64,000 nt of DNA from Petrosia ficiformis (GCA_947044365.1 OX345636.1:2500001-2564000), one strand, 5' to 3'. Positions 36,501-48,541 are shown, counted from the stretch's first letter. Numbers and translations are program-made. Notes: generated by a model not told the origin, from the sequence alone.

Positions 36501-39293
36501 TAGTATGAGACTCTAAGAACTGTCAGGCACTAGGTATCAAAGTGTGGGCCTGTTCAATATAAGTATATTTTCAGTGAGAATGCAAGGAGAGTATTTCATA
36601 GTAAAGCTTATTGGATGGTAGCCACTATGACAATTCATTTATAAAGTAAATTTCAATCCCTGGTGATAGTTAATTATAATCAATGTATCAAACAATCAAA
36701 GCTTATTCCTACTAATAACCTATTCATTATACATAATAGACATAATAGACGAATTTTGCACATTTTTTGACCCCGCCCACGCCCTCTGGTGGGTACCTGA
36801 GGCATTTTTCTTGCTGTGAAACCTGAAATCGTGGGTGTAGCTGGTGCCAACATGCAGTGGAGTCATTTTGTTAGCCCCAGTTCCAGTCAAAAGAGGGAGA
36901 GCACTGCATTTGATTTGATCCTACGATGCGCTTGGGGACTTTCGAGTCCCGGTAAGCAAGTTGGTGGAAGTGGTACTCCATGTCGGAAAAGGAGCCAATT
37001 TTGGGGTAGAGAAATTGAACGGTGGCCAAATTATATGCAATAGAGTCGCCAGTGTTGGAAATGGGAAGACTTTTGAAAAACAGGCTCAGTCCTCTAAGGG
37101 TTAAAATGGGCATTTTTGTTTACCCAAAAATATGTGTGGGCAGAGTGCTTAATATCTAATTCTTTTCATACTGAAGATTCTAACTTACTTCACTGGACAG
37201 AAGAGTTGTTAACAAAACCAATATTGTCTAAACAATGCTTCGTTATCACCAGGAAGAGCGCTTGGAAGTATAGTAGTCCCACGGGCAATGCCCACCTTCG
37301 TACAATCTTCTATAACTATGCATTTTAAACAGCAATGAATTGTAACTCATGTATTTAGACAGAAGACCTGTTTAGAAAGCCGTATATACCAAAAACATAC
37401 TTTGTTAGCTGCAAAAAAAAAAACAGCAAGGAAAGTGTTTGAAATTGTAGTAGTCAGTTGGCAATGCACATATTAAATGCTTGTTGAAAAGCACATGTGC
37501 AAAGATTGCTTTATCGGTTTCAATCGTTTTTAAAAACAATTGCAATCGTAAAAACCATTCTTAATCGTAAAAACAAAACAAACCAAAGAACAATAGTAGA
37601 AACATTACTAAACATTAACTTTGTTATGTCCTCCACTATACCATTACATACTATCACTATACATGTACATGCACTTTCATTGACTGCAGTGTCATTTGTG
37701 AATGAAGTACACTGTACTTCTATTGTACTACACCTTAGTACTATGCTATCACATACAATTTTAAAGGGAATTTACACATCATACTACATGCATGACTATA
37801 GTACAAACTAATCACTGACTTAGAAGTACGGTTTACTATCACGTTATTAAAGTGTAGCTCTCATCATAAGTACATTGTACATGTACATGTACATTGTACA
37901 TATACATGTACTTGTACATGAATGCTTTTTTTTTGTTTTACATGTAAGCTGTAAAATACATTGGTTATGTATTAAATATCACAACATGCCTTTTAATAGC
38001 TTTTATGGAGTGCTGTAATAATTGACTGACTAGTTTACATTAACACCAAGCTAATTGACCTGATTTCCTCTTTTCACACCTGACTTCAACAATTATTGAT
38101 ATATTACTATAATGATATGTCCACATGTAATTCTAATGATCATTAATTTGGTTGATTCTCCTTTGCAGTGATGTAATTTATATGTCGGTACTTTTGATGT
38201 ACTGGTTAGCTATAATTATGATATATAATATATAATAAGATATACTACCTATGTGAAGTGTTACATGTATATACATGTATTATATACACACAAAATCTAA
38301 ACTGTTAAAATAAATACATGTGTACTCATTCAATGGTAAAGCGCAGTTGCAAAGAATAACTATGTCATGAGCACTGGTTGTGGCTACAAGCATCTTCATG
38401 TTATTATACATACTATGTACCTACTATAATGACATACATGTATATATGTGTATATGTGTATATTTCCAAAACAATGTTTTGTAGTGTTTCTTGGTAGATT
38501 AAATTATGAGGTTGCAGGTTTTCAAGAAATTTCAACCATTTTTTGACATATACTTTAATGTTTTACAAGTGATAGTAAACATGTTATATTATGATTATAT
38601 GATAACAAGATAGTACTTCAGTATATATGGTATCAATAACATGAGCATGTATGTAATTTTTAATTTTTGTAACTGTAATAACCAATCAATTTTGGTTTTG
38701 CAGTTTATATGATGTATTAGAACTGGTTGATAGTGAAAGTTTTAACTATCACATTATTTAATAGACTTGAACGACAGTGAATAGTATCACAATAGTGAAA
38801 CTAAAATTTGGATACAGATTCTGACCATTTTCCACTTAGTGGCAGAGAAACTAAGTACTCCCACACATAGAGCACTCCAACAGAAAAAAACTCTAGTTCT
38901 TTATCAAGATCGATCTCATCAGAAATACTCCTCACCATCTTCGCAAGTTTTTTCATATGGTTGGGGGTATGTTGAGACAAGACAGTGTCAAATGCACATG
39001 TCCAAAACGACATGTCCACTATCACAATAGTAGTTTTAACCTTTGTGATAATACATGTAACACTGATGATAACGATAGTCTACTATCGGCCAGGCCTATG
39101 ATGTATATGTTAACACACCTACGAGTGCTTTATTAGATTTATAATTACCAAGGGTGAGGCGATTGTAAATTTGTTTTAGCAAGTAAGTACATGTTATATT
39201 GAGTAGCTTCTCCTAACGTTTAGTCTTGAGTTTGGACCAGGTTACTGTTGTAGTCTTATACATGTAGTTTGTGTCACTGTGGTTGTCAGGTTC
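36501..39293. other. Noncoding stretch, repeat-rich
   Basis: Includes the fragment shared with 26212-26290 (about 36660-36740), a GC-richer segment 36765-37100 ending in ctctaagggttaa (this end recurs at about 46531-46542), and the exon-like repeat at 37110-37480. A minus frame at 38801-39025 has no recognisable motif. No gene is firmly supported. Confidence 0.4.
37110..37480 (+). repeat. Exon-like repeat, relative of 41500-41870
   Basis: The two regions align along their length and encode related peptides (for example DSNLLHWTEELLTKPILSKQ here and DSNLLCWKGELLSKPLMSN at 41.5 kb). Each contains two diverged tandem units that end in tagtagtc and a ggcaatgc word. In the second unit of the 41.5-kb copy, gcagcaag/gtgagt looks like a splice donor. 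Possibly duplicated exons of an unknown gene family or a transposon fragment. Confidence 0.5.
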
Positions 39294-39295
39294 TA

Positions 39296-39668
39296 CTGTA
39301 TAGCGGAAAAATTTCGAGGGGAAAAATTTTCGCGTTTTTCGTGGTTGAAGTAAATCCGCGAAAATTTAACCAACGAAATAAACTAGACCGCACCCGTACA
39401 CGTGATATTATATTAATTATAGTCAGCAAAGTGCAGATAATATGGCGTTAATTCGTTATTTTAAACCTATTGCTAAGAAAGAAGATCAGGATCATGGGCT
39501 ACCAGAACCCCGTGGTACACTTTCAAGGATCATACCTTCCTCTTCCATAGCTTCTGCCAACATGAAGGTGAGGGCGACGATGTTGTAACCAAGAAAATTT
39601 TACCGCGAAATGTTGTTTATTAATAAATCCACGAAAATATTTCCCCTCGAAATTTTGCCGCTATACGG
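39296..39668 (+). mobile_element. TA-flanked element carrying a coding first exon
   Basis: Inverted ends ctgtatagcgg (39296) and ccgctatacgg (to 39668), extended inward by aatttcgaggggaaa on both sides, lie between TA and TA. A TA duplication suggests the Tc1/mariner/pogo group. Unlike the other MITEs here, the 373-bp interior carries a 42-codon ATG-led frame ending at a splice donor, so it looks like a deletion derivative of a protein-coding transposon. Confidence 0.75.
39442..39567 (+). CDS. Orphan first exon, transposase-like N terminus
   Basis: The ATG at 39442 begins MALIRYFKPIAKKEDQ and runs 42 codons to AACATGAAG followed by gtgagg, a good 5' splice site at 39568. The pattern (RYFKP near the start, then LPEPRGTLSRIIPSSSIASA) resembles, from memory, N-terminal leaders of DDE transposase-like proteins common in sponges and cnidarians; this needs a database search. 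No downstream exon lies inside the element, so it would splice into host sequence or is dead. Confidence 0.5.
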
Positions 39669-39838
39669 TATATCTGAATTATAAATCCTGTGATTGTTTT
39701 GAAGAAATTATATATAATTTTTTTTTTTTTTTTGTATAATTTATTTTATAATACATATATATTTATATATAATTATAATATATAATATAATTATATGTAT
39801 AATATATATATAATTATATATAATAATTATATATTATA

Positions 39839-39991
39839 TAGTATTCTAACAGGTCTTTTATAAAAAATATATGACCTGACTTTTGTGTCCTCGGATGTGA
39901 TATAGCCCAAGCCTGCAAGAGCTATATTAGATTCGAGGACACAAAAGTAGGTCCTATATTGTTTAATATAGGAACTGTTAGAATACTATAT
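39839..39991. repeat. Hairpin repeat, TAGTATTCTAACAGG ends
   Basis: tagtattctaacagg (39839) pairs with the end ctgttagaatacta (to about 39991). The central stem uses cctcggatgtgatatagcc and the partly decayed ggctatatta/attcgaggaca side. It is related to 2731-2925 and 6740-6877. Confidence 0.7.
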
Positions 39992-40209
39992 AGTATAATG
40001 GTGACATGATTAACTCAAACAAATTATTATTGCAATAACAGTTTTACGTATTCACTTATCAGAAGTTTGTGTATATTTGTGTTTTAATTCTTTTTATCTA
40101 TTCATCATCTATTTGCACTGTTGTTGTTAAAAAAAGGTCTCTATACCTATAGACCCTGCTTTGAGGTCTGTATACAGTATATACAACATAACCACAAATG
40201 GGAGTTTCT

Positions 40210-40448
40210 ATTGGACCGTGGATGAGAAAATGGGTCTTAACACATAATAGATTTTCCTCGCACTATCTCCATTGATAGGTAAGTTTGCAATGGAACTACA
40301 ATTTAATTTCTATCAATGGACAGTACCTTGTATGAGGTACCTGTGCAGCAAATGTGGAACTGTAGATACATATACATTTTGCAGGATGTGTGGTCAAATT
40401 GATGAAATCCAAAATGCGTTAAGACCTCTTTAATCATCCACGGTCACA
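40210..40448. mobile_element. MITE with GACCGTGGATGA ends
   Basis: attggaccgtggatgagaa (about 40210) and the complement of gtgaccgtggatgatta (to about 40448) are inverted ends, followed inward by ggtcttaac on both sides. 239 bp, no coding potential. Confidence 0.7.
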
Positions 40449-41087
40449 ATACTATACCACATGTAGAGTACCAACACATAATTCAATTTACCATGAAACA
40501 CTACAAAGATTTTAGCGAGTTATTTGGTAACAGAGGAAAATATTATTGTGCTTCATTAGTTATTGATACAAAGTATATTATTATGACATAACATGCATGT
40601 AGTCAGGTAGGTAACTTATAAATAAACAATATCATTATATACATGTTCGAGAAGAGCCCTTGTCCCGCAAAATAATTTCGATTAAACACTTGCCTTCAAT
40701 TGCTTTGCATTCCGCCATTTTGTACAGTAAGTCAATGAGATTTGGTATCCAAGGTGCTTAATAATAACTCGTCCTGGGTACCAAATTTCAGCAGCTTCTT
40801 GTATAAAATGGTAGAATGGCAAGCAATTCAAGATAAACAGTTAACCAAAATTATTTTGTGGGACAAGGTTGCTTTCGAAACTTTGGTTACATACATCAAT
40901 ATACATAATCATACAGAAAATTATAATTATACAAACACACACACATGTATGTATTTTGTTATGACATAAACATGTAGTCACAAATTACCATTCCTGGGAA
41001 TATATGTATATATATATATATGAGTTACATGTATTTTAACAATATTGTTTTTTACAGTGTATATATATAATATATAATTATATATAA

Positions 41088-41290
41088 AGAATAATAAAAA
41101 AACATTTTCAATAAAAATGAAACTTCATGTAGGGATGTCAAAACCCAAAAAGCATGCAAACAAGGTTGAGAATCTAACATAGGACCCAAAATCACTTCCT
41201 ACATACAAGTACTTACACTGCTATAAAACAAAATACAAAGAGCTGTGCTTATGTAGGGTTATAAGGAAGTGATTTTGTGTCCTATGGTAG
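41088..41290 (+). repeat. Partial copy of the 44.9-kb foldback
   Basis: The left arm matches 44880-45010 closely (agaataataaaaaa, gatgtcaaaacccaaaaagc, aggacccaaaat). The right arm is cut short after tgtgtcctatggtagct, so the hairpin is incomplete. Confidence 0.75.
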
Positions 41291-41499
41291 CTGCCTGTTT
41301 TTAAAATTGTTTTAGTTAATTAACTATAACTAAAATTGTGATAAACTAGACATACTATGACTATAACTAGAAGTAGTCATTTTTGTTATACTAAAACAAC
41401 ACTAATCCTAATCGAACTTTTCATTTTAAGAGAAAACATTAATGGTTTGTTTAAACCCTTCATCTGTGGTAGCTGACACGCCCAATCTAATTGAAATTG

Positions 41500-41870
41500 T
41501 GGAAGCCACTTAAATTTGACAAAAGAATGTTTGAGCAAAACGCTGCTCTACAAGATTCTAACTTGCTTTGCTGGAAAGGAGAGTTATTAAGCAAGCCATT
41601 GATGTCAAATTTATGCTTCACTATTAGCAGGAAGAAAGTAAGGCGAAAGCTTGAAGGTTTAGTAGTCCCATGAGCAATGCCTACCTCTATACTTGCCTGG
41701 ATAGCTTCTTCATTTTAATTAGCAGTGACTTTTAACGCACTTTTTAGATAGAAGATGTTCTAAGAATGCCATAGATACCAAAACTTGCTTCATTAGCTAC
41801 AGGAAAGCAGCAAGGTGAGTGTTTGAAAGTATAGTAGTCAGTGGCAATTCCCACAATTAGCATCTCTATC
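41500..41870 (+). repeat. Exon-like repeat, relative of 37110-37480
   Basis: See the 37.1-kb copy. Here the second tandem unit reads gccatagataccaaaacttg then aggaaagcagcaag/gtgagt, so a spliced origin is plausible. No complete gene is visible around it. Confidence 0.5.
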
Positions 41871-43458
41871 GCTTTGGTTAGGCATGCAGCTTCAATTTCT
41901 GGACTGCTTTAAACTAAATAAATGTCTTCTTCATGCTTTGTGCTTGTCAGTTTCTTTTATATTCCATAATTTCATCCTATATTTGCAACCAGAAAATTTC
42001 TATAAATGTCTTTCGCACCACGCCCACAAACTGGAATAATTCCAAACGCATATGAGGGATAGGAAATTACCTTGTAGAATTGAGAAAATTCCATTTTCTC
42101 AATTCTACAATAGAAAGTTTCGGACTATGTAATTAATATGTAATTATGTATAGTATAATATTATATTTAACCCTTAGAAGGCTGAAATCACATACATGTA
42201 TCTGTGACGCATATCTGTGACATTCAATGTCAGTGACACTTGTGCATTTGGGAGTGCTTCCTAGCTTGCACTCCAAATGTTCATAATTGGTTTCAGTGAT
42301 ACCCCTATGAAAATGGCTTAAAAATTTGATGGCTTTTCAGCCACACTTTGGCATTAATTATAGGAATTACAAAGGTGGGTGGTGTCCCTCTCTTAACCAT
42401 GAATTGTTGAAGCCAGGTGTCAAAAGAGGAATTTAGTTGTTATACATGACTATACACATTGATAACTGACTGAATTCAAATTCAAATTCAAAATGTATGC
42501 TTCTATGATTTCGTTAATAGTAGGAAAAGTACTGACATGTAAACAGTGAATTTGAATTTTAAATCTATCTAGTTATGTATAGCATCATTCTAACACCAAG
42601 CTATTAATAGTAATTAGCCTGATTTCTTCTTTTGACTCTTGGCTTTATATTCTGACCAATAACATCTATACAGTCTGTGTTGATATTTCATGTATATTTT
42701 CCTCTTATTGGAGCCTCAGATATGTTAAATCCCATGTAAATGTGGTCTATACACTCTGAGGAGTGGCTATAATTATAGACCACACTTAATTACATGTACA
42801 TGGGGTTCAACACATTTAGACACCTTGCCCACACTCTGATTTAGTGGAAATACATAAATTAAAGACTTAATGGACTTTCTCACCATAAAACATAGTAAAC
42901 ATTTATATAATGAAGCCTTTCTGTTGAAGTGGTTGACAAAATATAATAGTTTTTGGAGTCTATGAAAAATAGCCTACATCTAGTTGCCATGGCAATGGAG
43001 TCTAAATTATGCTCTGTAATTAACAAATTACATGATCTATCAGATTACATGTATTCATGGGTGATTTCTATCAATAGTGTGATATATCGATTCACAGTTA
43101 ATCGTAATTCAATTCAGCAATTTTTAGAAAATTGATGTTTGGTGAATTAAGTTGAATTAACATGTGATGGAAGCTAGTACAAGTGGTGTTTCAGTACAAC
43201 TCCAGCCTTTGTCAAGGACCAAAAGCTGGATATGGAAGGTTGCTTATAAGCTGTGTCAATCTGACTTAGCTTAGTCTAGTAATCAATGTGCCACGATAAT
43301 ATTAGAAGTTAATGAAAACTATCGTGATAGTGAATTGAATCGTGATACTTTGTACTATGATTTATGATAGACCTAATTTTCACTATCGCCCATCATCTAC
43401 ATGTATGTACAGCTCTAAAGTCTAAATACAAATGACAGAATCTGGCAATCACACTTAC
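41871..43458. other. Noncoding stretch
   Basis: A short inverted repeat (tgtagaattgagaaaattcc / attttctcaattctaca) lies at 42074-42109. Otherwise only AT-rich sequence with no motif. The candidate exon at 43459-43524 borders it. Confidence 0.4.
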
Positions 43459-43524
43459 CAAGTACATCAATTGGTTTGTTCCTCATAATTCTCAGCAGCC
43501 TAGGGAACTTAGGTCTGTTATATC
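43459..43524 (-). CDS. Candidate internal exon of an unknown gene
   Basis: On the minus strand the order is a pyrimidine-rich acceptor (ataactttcag), 66 bases open in one frame (YNRPKFPRLLRIMRNKPIDV), and a perfect donor gtaagt at 43453-43458. The frame is phase 1 in and phase 1 out. It is basic and hydrophobic; I do not recognise it. No partner exon was identified, so it may be a lone relic. The call rests on splice signals and an open frame only. Confidence 0.4.
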
Positions 43525-43765
43525 CTGAAAGTTATAATATAATTTGTCTGCTTCTGATTGTATCACCATGGCTACTAGAATAACACTCAACAGGTTCTAT
43601 GAGAAGCAACAGCCAGCGGCAAACTTTCACTTAATGTGGTTTAGATTTTTCTTGAAATATATATTCTCAATTATTATGTCTACATAAAGGAATATATATA
43701 TTATATATATAATTATAAATGTATGAAACCTTACTAATGTGGATTTTTCCTTCTTATTTATATAA

Positions 43766-44263
43766 TAGTCCTTTTCACCCAAGTCAATGGAATGTTGCAG
43801 CCTTTAATGAATATGAACGTCACATCCGGAGTACGTTGTTTCGCCATTTTGGGGTAGTTTAGCATTGCAGTCAATAGTAAATACAGAATAGTACTGCAGT
43901 GTTTGCATCCAATTTTATCGAATATCTAAATTTATGAACACAGTTGGAAAGTTCAAAATCTGTGCTCTTGAACAGTGAAAAGACATCCAGTGAACGAGCA
44001 GAGAGATATAGAGAGAAAAAAACTAGTAGCTCAGGCATATAAAGTGAAGCAGGTAAGAAGTAGTAATAATACTTGCATTTGTTTCTGATTACATACGCTT
44101 GAACTACTTTGTTTTCTCTCTATATATCTCTCTATATTATTCTGTATTTACTGTTCACTGCTGTACTAAACTACCCAAAATGGAGAAAGAATGTACTCTG
44201 GAAGTGACGTAAACATTCATTACAGGTTAATGAATTCTTTTGCCTCTTCAGTGAACAGGACTA
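43766..44263. mobile_element. MITE with long terminal inverted repeats, TA-flanked
   Basis: Left end tagtccttttcac (43766) and right end gtgaacaggacta (to 44263), with inverted similarity continuing for about 120 bases (for example ccattttggggtagtttag with ctaaactacccaaaatgg). The ends fit a TA target. 498 bp, with an unpaired centre. No transposase. Confidence 0.8.
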
Positions 44264-44878
44264 TTTGATTAATTCTTGTGTCCACAGGTAAGGATTGTGA
44301 ACGAAGCGAAGTGGTTTTTACTTAATTTGTGACTCTTCAAGTGTTTATGATGAATACTATACAGTAAGTGAGATACAAACCATCTACGTGATTTGTGATT
44401 TAATAAATTATTATAAATTTTCCTTCATTCAGTGTATATTGGAAGAGAAAAGATATCTCCTTTTACATCAAGAGCTGTTTGGACACAGCATACTATTAAT
44501 AATAATTATTAAGTTATCGATAATTGCAATTTTAGGAATTAATGTCAGTAATAATACCAACAGCAATATTGCTATTATCTATAATAAAGTTTAGTTCAAA
44601 ATTCAAGAAGTATGAATTTAGCTATGGTTATTTAAATGCTGCAATTCTTAATGCTACATATAAAAGGTGTTTTGATCTGTGTCAAACCAGAATTCGCTAA
44701 TATTAAATTAATATTCAAGTAAGTGGGGATATTATGGTGCACGCCCCTCGATATTTCAGACTAGACGTAGACGCCGGCTGCGTGGAAACATAAGAATTGA
44801 GCGATAACCCACATTTCAAATCACCCACAAAAATATAGTTTTATCGCCTCCGCCTACATCGTTTTAATTATATATATA
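44264..44878. other. Noncoding
   Basis: A plus-strand frame at 44388-44594 has a hydrophobic segment but no other support. Nothing else recognised. Confidence 0.35.
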
Positions 44879-45181
44879 CAAGAATAATAAAAAACATTTT
44901 CAATAAAAATGAAAGAAGATGTAGGGATGTCAAAACCCAAAAAGCAAGCAAACAAGGTTGGGAAGCTAACTTAGGACCCAAAATTAAACAAACCACTTCC
45001 ATATAACCCTACATAAGTACTTACACCTCTGTACAAAGAGCTGTAATTATGTAGGGTTATATGGAAGTGGTTTGTTTAATTTTGGGTCCTAAGTTAGCTT
45101 CCCAACCTTGTTTGCTTGCTTTTTGGGTTTTGACATCCCTACATCTTTCATTTTTATTGAAAATGTTTTTTATTATTCTTG
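44879..45181. repeat. Near-perfect palindrome (foldback), 303 bp
   Basis: Arm 44879-45016 and arm 45047-45181 are reverse complements. By eye the only difference is a 3-base indel (gaaagaagatg against gaaagatg). The loop is about 30 bases. Transcription from either side would give a hairpin of about 135 paired bases. A truncated relative is at 41088-41290. No protein coding. Confidence 0.9.
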
Positions 45182-45345
45182 TTTTCATTGTTTTTTTTCT
45201 AAATGATGTGAATATTTTTTTGTAGATTGCAGAAATACTATATATCATTATGAACTCATGCAATCAAAAATGCATTAAAATTTGTTATCAATGAAGGTCA
45301 GTCTTTTGTATTTATGTATTGATTATCATTCTCTTTCACTTACAG

Positions 45346-45570
45346 ATGATGTATATTCTCTATTTACTTACATCACTGTCTGCAGTCCTACAAGAAGTAG
45401 TGTCAGTCACTGTGTCAACCATTCAGTATTCCAATGCTTATCATAGTATACAATATTATTATACAATTGCTTTAATATTAATAATTATTATATTCATTAT
45501 TAGTATTTTATTACAATTCCACCTTTTCAACTTCCATTTTAAGAGTATACAAATGCGCATGCGTAATTAA
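45346..45570 (+). CDS. Possible small membrane protein
   Basis: The ATG at 45346 opens a 74-codon frame with a signal-peptide-like start (MMYILYLLTSLSAVLQEV) and a second strongly hydrophobic segment (ALILIIIIFIISILLQF) followed by basic residues. No family recognised. AT-rich sequence often gives hydrophobic frames by chance, and an ag acceptor directly precedes the ATG, so this may be an exon or nothing. Confidence 0.25.
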   Translation: MMYILYLLTSLSAVLQEVVSVTVSTIQYSNAYHSIQYYYTIALILIIIIFIISILLQFHLFNFHFKSIQMRMRN

Positions 45571-45898
45571 ATTCCACTTAGGAAAAAGGCGTCCAATTCC
45601 AGATCAAATCTTTGTAGTCGTTGAGACTGTCTTCTTTCATAGTATCTGAAGATATCATCTCGATACTTTACGACCAGAATTTTACTATAAATGCGACGGG
45701 AATGGTGCTAGAATCATCGTGATAGTTCAACAAACAAAAAAATGATTTATCTGGAAAATAATAATATTAATATGATGAAGATTTTGCCAGTTTTGCCACT
45801 CGCCGGTTCTCTACCTTAACGATAATCTTCGGCCATCGAAGGTATTGGTAGTCATAAAAACACTAGATATGAACAGGCATGTGTGTATAGAAACTTAC

Positions 45899-46089
45899 GT
45901 GTATATATTACCAGAGATTTCAGCTCATCACTTGCAATTGAAATGTATGGGTGGCCATTTTGTTTCCGTGCCATCCCTACATAGAGAGTACTACCGTACT
46001 CTCTGATAAAGTACTTTTCATAATAAATATTATTGTATGCATAAACATCCATGAAAACAACAGGTGCTAAACTATTGACAACTAATCCA
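45899..46089 (-). CDS. Candidate exon of an unknown gene
   Basis: On the minus strand an acceptor-like caacacag precedes an open 191-base stretch (for example YFIREYGSTLYVGMARKQNG) that ends at a perfect donor acgtaagt (45893-45898). The peptide is hydrophilic and not low-complexity, unlike chance frames nearby. No family recognised and no partner exon found. Confidence 0.35.
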
Positions 46090-46112
46090 CTGTGTTGATT
46101 ACACAATTCCAA

Positions 46113-48197
46113 ATGTACCGAGTATATGCGCTAAACAGTGCACTGGTACATAAGTCCTTCGAAAAATACTGGGTGCAAAATTTAAGCTATATATACGAGT
46201 AACCGAATTGACAAAGACGCTAAGTGTTTGTGTTGGCACTGACCATTGCACATTCAATCACTCGTCTTGCTGCTTTTCTCCAACTAAAGAAGAATGATTT
46301 TGGTATCTATCACTTTGTTAGAAGGTTCTCTGTCTAACTAAGTAATTCAGAAGACCCTTAAATGAGTGTTATTTAGGCCAAAGGGCGGCCGAAAAACCAT
46401 CAACTTTTTTAGCCACGTTCATCAGCTTGTGCCTGACGCCAATTACAAGCATTTGGACAGCTTCGTGTAGCTAGGAACAGACGGCGAACCACGTAAGGGT
46501 GAAATGTCCCATATATGTGACATCAGTGCTCTAAGGGTTAAACTGTAGCATTATCAGTACTCTACTATGATAAAACCATGCATATAAATATAGTTACAGT
46601 AATGATGATTGAAGAGTGAGCAGAAATATACTATTTTGAATTTCATACATATGTTTCTTCTACAAAGGGCAGTGAAACGAAATCCATCGCTGAAGCGGCT
46701 CCTGTGGAAAATAGTCCCAAAGGTATAATAACGATACATTGCACTATAATAATCAATGTTGCTTTGGCCACAAATTTAAGATGTGGCAATAACAATGAAC
46801 AATGATCCACCCTGGCTGTTTGTTGGAACAACAGTAAAAGTGTAAAAGATTCATATTATTCACTCGACTTTAGGTTAAATTAATGTTGCTTGCTGTGAAT
46901 TGATGACAATCATAGAAGTCAAACAAATATTAACAAACACATGGTTCATTACATGATCAAAGTTAATTCATAATCAATTAACCCAATCAAAAACGAGCAA
47001 AATGTACAACAGAAAGTTGTATTTCTATTATAACAATGCTAGTGGAATTTGGTTGATTTAAATGTTTTCATAATTCTAACTAACTATACTGGAGGACAAA
47101 GTTTATATCTAGGAATCCTTGATTGCCAAAAAAAGATATCCAAAAAGGAAGTCTTTTCTTGAAATCAAAACTGATGAGCTCAGTGTAATATCACAGAGAA
47201 CACAATCTCCATAATTATTTATTTTTCTACTAGCTAAATGATTATTTTTAAAAATTGAAGAGTTAATCCTTCATTGCAACTGAGCCTCTCTATAGCAAGC
47301 TGCAGAATATTCTTGTTAAAATTACATTAAATTCATAATTAAGGGGTCAAATACCGAAAATACTTGATATCTATGATACTTACAATTTTCCAACAATATT
47401 GATAGACTTCAGTGGTTTACGATACCATATTACATGTCTGTCACACTTCTATTTTAATCTGCCACACCAATTTAACAGATAAATTTTCATAGCACTTCCA
47501 TATTTTTAGATGAATTTGTATAAAATTTAACGCCTGTCTAACCATGTGCATTGTGCGCATGTGCATTATCAAGTATTGGTATTGTACTCAATACCATCAA
47601 TATATACTAATTCCCAAACTACTTTGTATCGTATTAAAATGAAAATTACTGGTATCATCCACAGCTATTCTTAATACTCAAATTTGTGTCGCCTTAATAT
47701 CAACTGAACTCACTCCTACCAATGAACAATCATCCAATGTGTGTCAAGGGAATCCTGAATAGACACATAACAAAAACATAGTAAAATCCATGAGGAACAC
47801 CAAGACACAGCATGTATCTTAAGATAATATGGAAGCATGCCATACCTGTGTGATTTTCTTAAGGATCCTACCAAGTTTCTGTCACATTTACATAATTAGA
47901 GGTTTTCCGTGATGCACATCAGGAAGCCTCTCATTTCTTTTAGTCATTAGTTGCACTGCATCATTCATTTCACCACATTTAATTTCAAAATTCTAACCTT
48001 GTAACAAATGACTATCAAACGTTATAAAAATAACTATTAATCACGTTTAGTATAGCAAACTATCTAAGTTTCCATTTCAATTTGAAACATTCAAATTTTG
48101 TAGTGATAATATTTTTGTTAAATTGAAGTCATCCACTATGATGTGTTTCCAAGTTTTTGTAGTATATAGCTACTTACGATTTCTATTATCACTTCAG
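46113..48197. other. Noncoding, upstream of Death-domain unit A
   Basis: A repeat end ctctaagggttaa lies at about 46531 (as at about 37095). Short frames at 46554-46831 on the minus strand are hydrophobic but lack an ATG. No exon is firmly supported. Confidence 0.4.
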
Positions 48198-48253
48198 GTA
48201 ATATTCGTAGTATGCCACATGAGAGCATAGACACTTCACCAGAGGAGAAGATA
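48198..48253 (+). pseudogene. Exon-like segment, 1-nt shorter twin of the 48542 exon
   Basis: Acceptor tatcacttcag, 56 bases, donor gtaagt. The open frame reads NIRSMPHESIDTSPEEKI. It resembles the exon at 48542-48598 (RQTSQDTPIEES), and the intron just before each also matches (tagctacttacga). It is one base shorter, so it exits in phase 0 and cannot join the Death-domain exon (which needs phase 1) in frame. Either a broken duplicate or a mutually exclusive exon. Confidence 0.4.
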
Positions 48254-48541
48254 GTAAGTTTGTGTAGTATTTATAGTACAGAAGGTGTAGTTTCAATCTA
48301 TATTATAGTTGATACTTTCACTATAATCATTAGTTATACGAAGTGATTGTATAAGTGCTTGATATAATTTCAATTACTTTTACAATAATCTTATTAAGTT
48401 ATTATATTAACTAGCATATAAGCGTTAAGTTGTAATACATAGTATATAATTACAATTGCTTATGTTACAATAATAATAACAATCAGATAGGAACAATTTT
48501 ATAATTATGTAGCTACTTACGAATATTGTTATTACTTTTAG

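Noticed and set aside
45057..45263. Minus-strand frame in the palindrome
   Set aside because: It reads through a foldback arm; the peptide has no motif and the symmetry explains the open frame.
46643..46831. Small membrane protein on the minus strand
   Set aside because: No ATG start; hydrophobic frames are common in AT-rich sequence and nothing else supports it.
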